Source: Mesobacillus maritimus
GTDB taxonomy: Bacteria > Bacillota > Bacilli > Bacillales > Cytobacillaceae
Reading direction: 5' to 3'
Assembly: GCF_019749255.1 (NCBI RefSeq)
Contig: NZ_JACWFH010000008.1
Location: 584,366 to 648,365, forward strand
Length of the DNA stretch: 64,000 nucleotides
The notes under the pieces are model-generated. The model did no database searches. It was not told the origin of the DNA and saw nothing but the letters and a program-made list of their open reading frames with translations. The stretch's first letter is position 1. The number at the start of each line of letters is the position of its first letter. Below, piece by piece: positions 7,811 to 15,703 of this stretch. A program made the position numbers and the translations under genes.

Positions 7811-9487
7811 ATGTTAACTCTTCATCATGAACACTGGCCTAACTTAACGAAATCCTTAAGTGTGCCGGAAACCTCATTATATGAGAACTTGCAGGTTAGT
7901 GCGAAGAGATATCCGGAAAATTTAGCAATTCAGTATTACGGGAATAGCCTAACCTACCGAGAGTTGGATGAGCAAGTAACAGCGCTTGCAGGGTATCTTC
8001 AACAAAAACTAGGAGTTAATAGAGGAGAGAAAGTTCTGCTATTTATGCAAAACTCACCTCAGTTTGTAATTGGTTTTTATGCCATCCTAAGAGCCAATGC
8101 AGTGGTTGTACCAATTAATCCAATGTTAACTGCTAATGAGTTGTCGTTTTATATCAAAGACGCTGAAATGAAAACGGCTCTTGTTGGACAAGAACTTTAT
8201 GAAAAAGTAAAACCACTTTACAGTAGTACATCACTTGAAAATGTCGTTTATGCAGCTTACTCCGACTATACCGGTGAATTTTCGGGGGATGTTCCTCAAG
8301 AGGTAGAAGCAAATCGAGCTGTCTTTACAGAAGAAGGTCATCATATATGGATGAATGCTATTGAAGCAAACCTTCAACCAGGTGAACATACGACAGCTGC
8401 AAACGATCTTGCTGTTCTTCCATATACGTCTGGAACGACAGGGCTTCCTAAAGGGTGTATGCATACTAACCATTCAGTACAGTCGAATACAGTAGGTGCC
8501 TTTCATTGGGCAAGTGTAACGCCCAATTCGGTACACCTTATGACTTTGCCATTGTTTCACGTAACCGGGATGATTCACAGTATGCATATGCCAATCTATA
8601 GTGGTGGAAGCATGGTGATTATGACGAGATGGAACCGTGAAACAGCTGTTAAGTTAATCAAACAACATCTATGTACGCATTGGTGCGCGATCGCGACAAT
8701 GATTGTTGATTTCGTTTCAAATTCGAAGCTCAAGAAAGAGGATATTGCTTCACTAACCTATCTGTCTGGTGGGGGAGCGGCTTTACCGGAAGCTGTAGGA
8801 GAGAAATTATTTCAATTAACTGGGTTGCGCTTTGTTGAGGGCTATGGTTTATCAGAAACAATTGCTCAAACACACTTCAATCCTCCTCAGCGTCCGAAAA
8901 TGCAGTGTTTAGGTTTACCTTCGTTTGATGTTGATTCAAGAATTATTGATCCAGCTTCAGGGAAAGAATTGGGGATTGGAGAGGTGGGAGAGATTATCGT
9001 AAATGGACCGCAAGTAATGGTCGGTTACTATAATCGTGATGATGAGAACCGAGACTCCTTCCTTGAATTAGATGGAAAGACTTTTTTCCGGACTGGTGAT
9101 ATTGGCCGCTATGATGAGGAAGGGTATTTCTTCATAGTAGACCGGGTAAAACGGATGATCAATGCTTCTGGTTTTAAAGTATGGCCAACCGAAGTGGAGT
9201 CCTATTTATATAAACATCCTGCGATTCAACAGGCCTGTGTTGTTGGGGTACCTGATCCGCGACGCGGTGAATCTGTTAAGGCCTTTGTCATCTTGAATGA
9301 AGAATATGAGGGCAAGGTAAAAGAAGAAGAAATTGTTGAATGGGCAAAAGAGCATATGGCTGCTTATAAATACCCTCGAGAGGTAGAGTTTAAACATCAA
9401 TTTCCAATGACAAGCAGTGGAAAAATCCTCTGGCGTCAACTTCAAGAAGAGGAAAAACAAAAAGCTGGCAATATACAATTAAAATAA
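7811..9487 (+). CDS. acyl-CoA synthetase (AMP-forming, fatty-acid-CoA ligase type)
   Basis: This 558-residue ANL-superfamily enzyme has the P-loop YTSGTTGLPKG at 205-215, the GYGLSE adenine motif, the TGD motif and the C-terminal catalytic Lys in TSSGKILWR. It would adenylate a carboxylic acid with ATP and transfer it to CoA. Located just before a complete ABC importer and after the dehydrogenase/thiolase genes, it is the logical activating enzyme of the cluster. The start at 7811 follows AAAGGAGAG. Closest in layout to long- and medium-chain ligases, but chain length cannot be predicted. Confidence 0.9.
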   Translation: MLTLHHEHWPNLTKSLSVPETSLYENLQVSAKRYPENLAIQYYGNSLTYRELDEQVTALAGYLQQKLGVNRGEKVLLFMQNSPQFVIGFYAILRANAVVVPINPMLTANELSFYIKDAEMKTALVGQELYEKVKPLYSSTSLENVVYAAYSDYTGEFSGDVPQEVEANRAVFTEEGHHIWMNAIEANLQPGEHTTAANDLAVLPYTSGTTGLPKGCMHTNHSVQSNTVGAFHWASVTPNSVHLMTLPLFHVTGMIHSMHMPIYSGGSMVIMTRWNRETAVKLIKQHLCTHWCAIATMIVDFVSNSKLKKEDIASLTYLSGGGAALPEAVGEKLFQLTGLRFVEGYGLSETIAQTHFNPPQRPKMQCLGLPSFDVDSRIIDPASGKELGIGEVGEIIVNGPQVMVGYYNRDDENRDSFLELDGKTFFRTGDIGRYDEEGYFFIVDRVKRMINASGFKVWPTEVESYLYKHPAIQQACVVGVPDPRRGESVKAFVILNEEYEGKVKEEEIVEWAKEHMAAYKYPREVEFKHQFPMTSSGKILWRQLQEEEKQKAGNIQLK

Positions 9488-9550
9488 AGAATATGCAAAC
9501 ATTTTGCGAGAGGATCCGCAAGGGGCTTCTTACGAACAGGGGGAGAACGG

Positions 9551-10414
9551 ATGGACATATTGATTCAACAGCTGTTTAATGGTTTGACATTGGGGAGTGT
9601 TTACAGCCTAGTTGCATTAGGGTTGACACTTGTTTATGGGATACTACATATCCCAAACTTTGCCCACGGTGCTTTGTACATGGTGGGGGGGTATATCACA
9701 TTAACAATGATGACCCAGGCAGGTTTGAATTACTGGATTGCGATTGTTATATCATGCGTAGTCGTTGGGGGCTTAGCTGTTCTTATGGAAAGATTGGTAT
9801 TCCATCCTCTAAGGCATGCACCTGCTATTCATGACAAAATTGCTGCAATCGGGATTATGCTTTTCCTTGAAGCACTAGTCCAATTCATATGGGGAGCTGA
9901 ATACCAAACAATGGTTTCTCCATACGGACAAGTTGTGAATGTTGCAGGTGTCACGTTAACCATGCAACGCTTGTTGATCATTGTTTCTACAGTTGTCGTA
10001 ATGATTGTCTTATATATTTTCTTGAAAAAGACATTCACAGGGGCAACAATCATTGCTTTATCGCAAAATCGTGAAGGTGCTAACCTAGTTGGAATCAACA
10101 CAAATCGAGTGGCTATGCTAACGTTTTTAATCTCTGGTGCATTAGCAGCGATTGCCGTCTCACTATCTGCACCAATTAATCTAGTATTCCCAGGAATGGG
10201 GCACCTAGTATTAACAAAGGCGTTCGTTATTATCATCCTGGGTGGAATGGGGAGTATCCCTGGTGCAATTGCCGGAGGGTATATCCTCGGATTTACAGAG
10301 AGTCTAGGGGCAACTTACCTCTCGAATGATTACAAAGATGTCATTGCATTCGTTATTCTTGTTCTTATATTAACTATTAAGCCAAATGGATTATTCGCTA
10401 AGGGGGGACATTGA
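9551..10414 (+). CDS. branched-chain amino acid-type ABC transporter permease (LivH-like)
   Basis: This 287-residue hydrophobic protein of the LivH family has about eight membrane segments and the family N-terminus (IQQLFNGLTLGSVYSLVALG, residues 4-23). It forms half of the membrane channel of a HAAT-type importer with the next gene, whose start overlaps its stop. HAAT importers carry branched amino acids, urea, aromatic or short organic acids. The acyl-CoA genes next door make a carboxylic acid more likely than leucine; this is an inference. Confidence 0.9.
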   Translation: MDILIQQLFNGLTLGSVYSLVALGLTLVYGILHIPNFAHGALYMVGGYITLTMMTQAGLNYWIAIVISCVVVGGLAVLMERLVFHPLRHAPAIHDKIAAIGIMLFLEALVQFIWGAEYQTMVSPYGQVVNVAGVTLTMQRLLIIVSTVVVMIVLYIFLKKTFTGATIIALSQNREGANLVGINTNRVAMLTFLISGALAAIAVSLSAPINLVFPGMGHLVLTKAFVIIILGGMGSIPGAIAGGYILGFTESLGATYLSNDYKDVIAFVILVLILTIKPNGLFAKGGH

Positions 10415-11445
10415 TGGCTAATCTACTTAAACAAAGGAATGTTATTGCAGTTCTCATCCTTTTTGCAATCGTGTTCCCGTTCATTACAAATAATAATTAT
10501 TTAATTCATATTATGACACTTGCTTTTATCTGGATTATCGCTGTATACGGCTTGAATCTGTTAGCTGGGTACACAGGATACTTATCACTAGCACATGCAG
10601 GGTTCTTTGCTATCGGAGCCTATTCACTTGCATTATTAACGACAAAGGCTCAGATGAACTACTGGCTGGCATTTGTGTTAGCACTTATCATCACAAGCGT
10701 TCTCGGTTTATTGATTGGATTAATTTCATTAAGAACGAAAGAACATTTCTTCGCGATTTATACACTTTGCGTAGGGTACATTATCTATCTAGTCATTGAT
10801 AAATGGGATAGTTTAACAGGCGGTGTCAGAGGGTTAATTGGGATTCCTTCACCAGGAAACATCGGTCCAATTGAATTTAATACACCAGTTTCGAATTATT
10901 ATTTAGTTTTATTTTTCTTACTGTTCACGATTTTGGTCGTCTATCGTATCGTTCATTCCTTGTCTGGTAGAACGTATATTGCGATCCGTAATAGTGAAGA
11001 TCTTGCTCAAACAATCGGAATTAATACGACGAGGAATAAACTAGTGGTGTTTGTTATTTCTACCTTCTTTGCCGGACTTGCGGGCGCATTATATGCATCA
11101 TTCATTCGCTTTATCGGTCCAGATATCGGGTATATTACCATTACTTTTGATCTATTAACCTATTTGATTGTTGGCGGAATTGGAACGCTGTCAGGTCCAG
11201 TTATCGGAACAATTCTACTTGTTTGGGTTTCTCAGCAATTACAATTTTTACAAGATTATCGAATGATGATCTTCGGTCCAATCTTAACCTTACTGGTCAT
11301 TTTCTACCCTAGAGGAATTTCAGGTGGATTTATCGACTTTAGAGCAAAACGCAAAGAAAAGAAACAAAATCAATCAAACCTAAATCAAAACCAACAGATG
11401 ATCTCCGCTCAGGAAACTTCTGCTGCTTCAAATAAAAACGGGTAA
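10414..11445 (+). CDS. branched-chain amino acid-type ABC transporter permease (LivM-like)
   Basis: This 343-residue LivM-family permease has about nine to ten membrane segments and the conserved cytoplasmic loop with the EAA-like motif around residues 190-215 (YIAIRNSEDLAQTIGIN). The ATG at 10414 shares a base with the LivH stop (TGATG) behind AAGGGGGG; a TTG three bases earlier is a weaker alternative. The C-terminus carries an unusual Gln/Asn/Lys-rich cytoplasmic tail of about 35 residues after FRAKRKEKKQ, not needed for the family fold. Confidence 0.9.
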   Translation: MANLLKQRNVIAVLILFAIVFPFITNNNYLIHIMTLAFIWIIAVYGLNLLAGYTGYLSLAHAGFFAIGAYSLALLTTKAQMNYWLAFVLALIITSVLGLLIGLISLRTKEHFFAIYTLCVGYIIYLVIDKWDSLTGGVRGLIGIPSPGNIGPIEFNTPVSNYYLVLFFLLFTILVVYRIVHSLSGRTYIAIRNSEDLAQTIGINTTRNKLVVFVISTFFAGLAGALYASFIRFIGPDIGYITITFDLLTYLIVGGIGTLSGPVIGTILLVWVSQQLQFLQDYRMMIFGPILTLLVIFYPRGISGGFIDFRAKRKEKKQNQSNLNQNQQMISAQETSAASNKNG

Positions 11446-11459
11446 AGGGGGAAGCGGAT

Positions 11460-12224
11460 ATGTTTTTGGAAACTAAGAATCTAACAAAGAAATTCGGCGG
11501 TAATACGGCCGTTAACAATGTAGACTTTACGATTGAACAAGGAAAAATCAATGCAATCATCGGCCCAAACGGAGCTGGAAAATCAACCTTCTTTAACCTG
11601 GTGAGCGGCTTCCATCCTCCGACTTCAGGACAGGTCATTTTTAAAGGAAAGGATATAACCCACCTTCCATCAAATAAAATTGCTGAGTTAGGGGTAGCGA
11701 GAACCTTTCAAACAACGAATCTATTTGATCAAGCCACGGTGCTCGATAATGTTATTGTCGGTCACCGCCTACGGACAAAATCGAATTTATTAGACGCTAT
11801 TCTTAGAACGAAGCGATTAAAACAAGAAGAAAAACAATGTCGAGATAAAGCGATTGAAGTTCTTGAATTTGTTGGCTTAACAGACGTGGCCTATAAATTA
11901 GCTGGAAGTTTATCACAAGAAGAGAAAAAGCGTGTTGCCTTTGCTCTTGGATTAGCAACCAGTCCAGAAATAATTTTCCTTGACGAGCCAGCTGCTGGAG
12001 TAAACCCCGATGAAACGGAAGGTCTGGCAGAGCTAATGGAGAAAATGGTGCGAAATGGTATTACGGTTTGCTTGATTGAACACAAAATGTCCATGATCAT
12101 GAAATTAGCGGACAAAATCATGGTGTTAAGTTACGGTGAGAAGATTGCTGAGGGTACACCAGAAGAAATTCAAAATAATGAAGCCGTTATTAAGGCTTAC
12201 CTAGGGGGAAGCGCGATTGCTTAA
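11460..12224 (+). CDS. HAAT-type ABC transporter ATP-binding protein (LivG-like) with degenerate signature motif
   Basis: This 254-residue ATPase has Walker A GPNGAGKS (35-42), Q-loop Gln84, Walker B IIFLDEP (171-177) with the catalytic Glu, and switch His208. It should energise uptake with the LivF partner encoded next. The ABC signature reads LSQEE (151-155, bases 11910-11924) in place of LSGGQ or the LPYGEQ form usual in LivG, so the signature Gly is lost. The composite ATP site built by this motif and the LivF Walker A may therefore be catalytically weak. Confidence 0.9.
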   Translation: MFLETKNLTKKFGGNTAVNNVDFTIEQGKINAIIGPNGAGKSTFFNLVSGFHPPTSGQVIFKGKDITHLPSNKIAELGVARTFQTTNLFDQATVLDNVIVGHRLRTKSNLLDAILRTKRLKQEEKQCRDKAIEVLEFVGLTDVAYKLAGSLSQEEKKRVAFALGLATSPEIIFLDEPAAGVNPDETEGLAELMEKMVRNGITVCLIEHKMSMIMKLADKIMVLSYGEKIAEGTPEEIQNNEAVIKAYLGGSAIA

Positions 12225-12924
12225 GGTCAATAATATTTCCGTTAAATATGGCAGCTTTGTGGCAATCCGCGATATTAATATCGAGGTCAATGAAGGCGAA
12301 ATTGTCGTATTATTAGGTGCTAATGGAGCAGGGAAAAGTACAACATTTAATACCATCAGCGGGTTAAGCAAGCCGTTTGAGGGAGACGTAGTATTTGAAG
12401 GAAAGCGGATAGACAAACTATCCGCTGACCGAATCGTGAAAGAAGGAATCGTTCAGTGTGCGGAAGGCAGAAAGCTATTCCCAGCGATGAGTGTATTTGA
12501 AAATTTGAAAATGGGTGCCTATGTCCATCGACGGAATAAAGCCCAAATTAAAGAAACGATGGATCATGTGTTTGAACTATTCCCAATTTTGGAGCAGAAA
12601 AAAGATGATCCAGCGGGTTCCCTCAGTGGTGGTCAGCAGCAGATGGTCGCTATCGGCCGCGCGCTGATGGCAAAACCAAAAGTCATGATGCTAGATGAGC
12701 CTTCTGTAGGACTCGCTCCGTTGATTGTTGAGCAGATGTTTGAGGTCATTCAGAAAATCAATAAAGAGGGAACAACAATTTTATTAGCTGAGCAAAATGC
12801 AAATGCTGCCTTAAAAATTGCCACAAAAGGATATGTGTTTGAAAATGGGAATGTAGTGGTTGAAGGCACATCTGAAGAGTTGTTCACAAATGACAGTGTT
12901 AGAAAGGCTTATATCGGAGCTTAA
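12217..12924 (+). CDS. HAAT-type ABC transporter ATP-binding protein (LivF-like)
   Basis: This 235-residue ATPase has Walker A GANGAGKS (34-41), the canonical signature LSGGQQQ and Walker B MMLDEPS. It starts at TTG 12217 behind GGGGGAAG, inside the last codons of the LivG-like gene (8-base overlap), so the two are translationally coupled. The pair would form the ATPase heterodimer of the importer. Confidence 0.9.
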   Translation: MLKVNNISVKYGSFVAIRDINIEVNEGEIVVLLGANGAGKSTTFNTISGLSKPFEGDVVFEGKRIDKLSADRIVKEGIVQCAEGRKLFPAMSVFENLKMGAYVHRRNKAQIKETMDHVFELFPILEQKKDDPAGSLSGGQQQMVAIGRALMAKPKVMMLDEPSVGLAPLIVEQMFEVIQKINKEGTTILLAEQNANAALKIATKGYVFENGNVVVEGTSEELFTNDSVRKAYIGA

Positions 12925-13038
12925 TTGTTTCCTTTGCCATTAATCAGAAATTGAAGGGTGGTGAGAAACGGAGGACCGATAATTTGAAGTCTAATTGTTA
13001 ATAAAATGAGAATGAAGACCAATCAAGGGGGAAACCAA

Positions 13039-14244
13039 ATGAAAAAGCAAAAGTTCCGTTTCTTATCAATGATTTTAATCGCATTTATGTTCTTATTAGC
13101 TGCTTGTAGCGGTGGCGGATCCAAATCATCATCTGGTGGTGGATCAGGTGAATCCGGTGGTGAAGGTACAGTTAACATTGGATATACAGGACCTCTTAGT
13201 GGCCCTGCAGCATTTTATGGGGAACGTACATTAAATGGTGTAAAAATGGCAGCTGAAGAAATCAACGAAGCAGGTGGCGTTGATATCGACGGCAAGAAAT
13301 TTAAAATTAATGTTGTTTCTTTAGATGACAAGTATTTACCAAACGAGGCTGGTTCTAATGCCAAGCGTCTGATTCAAGAAAACGAAACACCAATTGTCTT
13401 TACTCCACATAGTGGCGGGATTTTTGCCCTACAAGTGTTTAACCAAATTGATAATTTCTTAATTGGTGCATATTCGAGTGAACCGGCTATTGCTGAAGCA
13501 AAGAACCCATTAACGGTTATGATTCCTCCTCGTTATGACCGATATCTGCCTCCTTTTACAAAGTATACAATGGAGCGCTTTGGTAAAAAGATTGCCTTCT
13601 TACCAACAGCTTCTCAATATGGAAAAGATTGGGCAGAAGCACTGCAGCCATACTGGGAAGAGCAAGGTGGAGAAGTTGTTTACAACGCTTCCATCGATTT
13701 CGCGAAGGATACTGATTTCTTTACAATCATAACAAACGCATTAAAGGAAAAACCAGATGTTATGTTCATTGGTGGAGCATCTGAACCAACGGCTAAAGTT
13801 GTTAAACAAGCTCGTGAACTTGGATTTGAAGGCGGATTCGTCATTATGGACCAAGCTAAACTTGATGAAATGAGCCGGGCATTAGGTAATTCCTATGAAA
13901 TGCTTGAAGGATCTATCGGTGTACTTCCACTTGTCAACTCTGAAGAAGCAGCTGTACCTGATTATGTGAAAAAGTACAATGAAAAATATGGCGAAGATCC
14001 TGGTTCAGAAGCAGGATTGAACTACATCGCTATGCATATCATGGCGAAAGCAATGGAAGCAGCAAATTCTGTTGACGATCCAGCGAAAATTCGTGAACAC
14101 ATTGAAGATGGTATCGCTAATATCCCAGAAGAAGCAAAAATATATCGAGTTGATGGTATCGATAAAGAGGGCGGTAACTTCTTGTATCAACTAGAAGTTG
14201 GTGCAGTTGAAGATGGGAAAGTTATCACAGTACCAGCTGAATAA
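13039..14244 (+). CDS. HAAT-type ABC transporter substrate-binding lipoprotein
   Basis: This 401-residue periplasmic-binding type I protein has a lipoprotein signal peptide ending LLAAC (lipidated Cys23), a Gly/Ser-rich linker and the mature start VNIGYTGPLSGPAAFYG typical of LivJ/K-like receptors. I use ATG 13039 because AAGGGGGA lies 7 bases upstream; the upstream in-frame ATG at 13006 would add 11 residues before the signal peptide. It captures the substrate outside the membrane for the LivHMGF-like complex. A terminator follows, closing the cluster. Confidence 0.9.
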   Translation: MKKQKFRFLSMILIAFMFLLAACSGGGSKSSSGGGSGESGGEGTVNIGYTGPLSGPAAFYGERTLNGVKMAAEEINEAGGVDIDGKKFKINVVSLDDKYLPNEAGSNAKRLIQENETPIVFTPHSGGIFALQVFNQIDNFLIGAYSSEPAIAEAKNPLTVMIPPRYDRYLPPFTKYTMERFGKKIAFLPTASQYGKDWAEALQPYWEEQGGEVVYNASIDFAKDTDFFTIITNALKEKPDVMFIGGASEPTAKVVKQARELGFEGGFVIMDQAKLDEMSRALGNSYEMLEGSIGVLPLVNSEEAAVPDYVKKYNEKYGEDPGSEAGLNYIAMHIMAKAMEAANSVDDPAKIREHIEDGIANIPEEAKIYRVDGIDKEGGNFLYQLEVGAVEDGKVITVPAE

Positions 14245-14259
14245 TTTCTAAATGAAAAG

Positions 14260-14296
14260 ATGCCTGTTCTGAGCTATTCAGAGCAGGTATTTTTTA
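14260..14296 (+). terminator. Rho-independent terminator after the importer genes
   Basis: CCTGTTCTGA and TCAGAGCAGG pair across GCTAT, with G-U tolerance, followed by TATTTTTTATTT. Confidence 0.85.
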
Positions 14297-14300
14297 TTTA

Positions 14301-14346
14301 AAAAACGGCGCATCTAACTAGTTCATTAGTTAGTTGTACCGTTTTT
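14301..14346. terminator. second hairpin, probable tandem bidirectional terminator
   Basis: AAAAACGG (14301-14308) pairs with CCGTTTTT (14339-14346). Inside, CTAACTA (14314-14320) pairs with TAGTTAG (14327-14333), separated from the outer stem by 5-base internal loops. The A-run and T-run at the ends allow termination on either strand. Confidence 0.55.
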
Positions 14347-14593
14347 GTGTTTATATTGGTTGGTTCCGTGATTGTGGCAATACCGTAGTTCCTAACGTTT
14401 TATTGTTATCTTTAACTCCCCTTTTTCTGATGTCTGTAAATTTTTCTTTTTCTACGAAAATACAGAGTAGGATTTATGTAGATAGAAGGAAAAAACGTTT
14501 AGGCAGGAGGTATAAAAAAATAGGTGAATGTAGGGAGCACGGTGTGTGAACCATGTTCTATATATAAATGGAGAATCTTCAAAATTAATGTAC
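14347..14593. other. intergenic region without a supported gene
   Basis: A 71-codon open frame covers most of it but has no ribosome site, a composition unlike the neighbours and no recognisable family. An AGGAGG at 14504-14509 has no start codon at a suitable distance. Nothing else is supported until the palindromes that begin at 14594. Confidence 0.5.
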
Positions 14594-14633
14594 TTTTACA
14601 AATGTAAAATAAGACTTTTACATTTTTGCAAAA
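14594..14633. promoter_or_regulatory. two tandem palindromes, probable DeoR/SorC-type operators
   Basis: The first site TTTTACA-AA-TGTAAAA (14594-14609) is a perfect palindrome. The second, TTTTACA-TTTT-TGCAAAA (14616-14633), matches at 6 of 7 pairs. Their left arms are 22 bases apart, about two helical turns, so two dimers or a tetramer would bind one face of the DNA. They lie just before the regulator gene, suggesting autoregulation together with nupC. Confidence 0.55.
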
Positions 14634-14686
14634 AGAAGATAAACTATAAAGCGTATTCAAAAAACCAGTTAGTCAAGGTGATGCTA

Positions 14687-15649
14687 TTGGAAAAAGACGA
14701 TAAATTAAGCAAGGTAATTGAAGCGGCAAAGTTGTATTACCTACTTGATTATACGCAAAGTGAGATCGCAAAAAAAATGGGTGTTTCTAGACCTACGGTT
14801 TCGAGGCTTTTGCAACAAGGGAAACGTGAGGGAATTGTTCAGATAAAAATAAACGACCCAACAGAGGAAGTTGATCAACTCTCACTAGAGTTGGAAAACA
14901 GGTTCAAGTTGAAAAAGGCAATTGTTACCTCGGTACCTGAATATGAAGAGCATTTAATTAAGAATTACCTAGGTGGTGTCGCCGCAGCTTATTTAACTGA
15001 AACGGTAAAGGACGACGATATTATTGGAGTGACCTGGGGAACGACGTTATACCATGTAGCCGTTGAATTGAAGCAACGATTTGTTCGAAACGTTCAGGTT
15101 GTACAGTTAAAAGGGGGCGTTAGTCATGCTGAGACGAACAGCTATGCCTCAGAGGTTTTATACCTATTTGCGAAAGCGTTTAACAGTACATCTCACCAAT
15201 TGCCGCTTCCAGCCATCGTAGATTCACCAATTGTCAAAGAGGCTATGGAAAGAGACAGACATATCCGGGCAATTTTAGACTTAGGGAAACAAGCAAATAT
15301 TGCTGTTTTTACGATGGGATCGGTTAAAGAAGATGCACTTCTATTTAAGATGGGGTATTTTACCGATAATGATTTAAAATCAATAAAACATGGAGCAGTT
15401 GGAGATATTTGTTCGAGGTTCTTTGATCAAAATGGTGTTATTTGTAATCAGGATTTAAATGACAGGACACTAGGAATTGAATTAGAGGCTTTGAAAACCA
15501 AGGAGCACTCTATATTAGTGGCTGGTGGGGCAGATAAAATTAACGGAATCTATGGAGCTTTAGTAGGAAACTATGCGAACACTTTAATAACCGATCAATT
15601 CACTGCAAGATTTTTACTAGACAGACTTGATAATGAAAATAGTCTTTAA
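14687..15649 (+). CDS. deoR: SorC/DeoR-type sugar-binding transcriptional regulator, probably DeoR
   Basis: This 320-residue regulator has an N-terminal helix-turn-helix (YTQSEIAKKMGVSRPTVSRL, about residues 24-43) and a C-terminal sugar-phosphate-binding domain. In Bacillus subtilis the orthologous DeoR represses the deoxyribonucleoside operon and responds to deoxyribose 5-phosphate; length and N-terminal sequence fit that protein (313 residues). TTG 14687 is preferred because AAGGTG (14675-14680) is at good distance; the ATG at 14681 touches the ribosome site, and longer upstream extension has no support. The adjacent NupC gene supports the assignment. Confidence 0.8.
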   Translation: MEKDDKLSKVIEAAKLYYLLDYTQSEIAKKMGVSRPTVSRLLQQGKREGIVQIKINDPTEEVDQLSLELENRFKLKKAIVTSVPEYEEHLIKNYLGGVAAAYLTETVKDDDIIGVTWGTTLYHVAVELKQRFVRNVQVVQLKGGVSHAETNSYASEVLYLFAKAFNSTSHQLPLPAIVDSPIVKEAMERDRHIRAILDLGKQANIAVFTMGSVKEDALLFKMGYFTDNDLKSIKHGAVGDICSRFFDQNGVICNQDLNDRTLGIELEALKTKEHSILVAGGADKINGIYGALVGNYANTLITDQFTARFLLDRLDNENSL

Positions 15650-15703
15650 AAACTGGAATAAAAAGATAAAACATACAACAAGATAACTATTGAGGTGAAC
15701 ATA

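Noticed and set aside
14314..14333. Second TetR operator resembling 2755-2772
   Set aside because: The dyad is better explained as the inner stem of a hairpin with perfect outer arms and T-run; similarity to the first site is only a 7-9 base stretch.
14334..14549. 71-codon open frame after the importer cluster
   Set aside because: No ribosome site, no family, starts within a hairpin terminator.
14646..14663. Possible cre site before deoR (AAAGCGTATTCA)
   Set aside because: The leading TG of the consensus is missing, leaving two mismatches at conserved positions.
14546..14686. N-terminal extension of the DeoR-type regulator
   Set aside because: The extra 47 residues cover the tandem palindromes, have no ribosome site and do not match the family.
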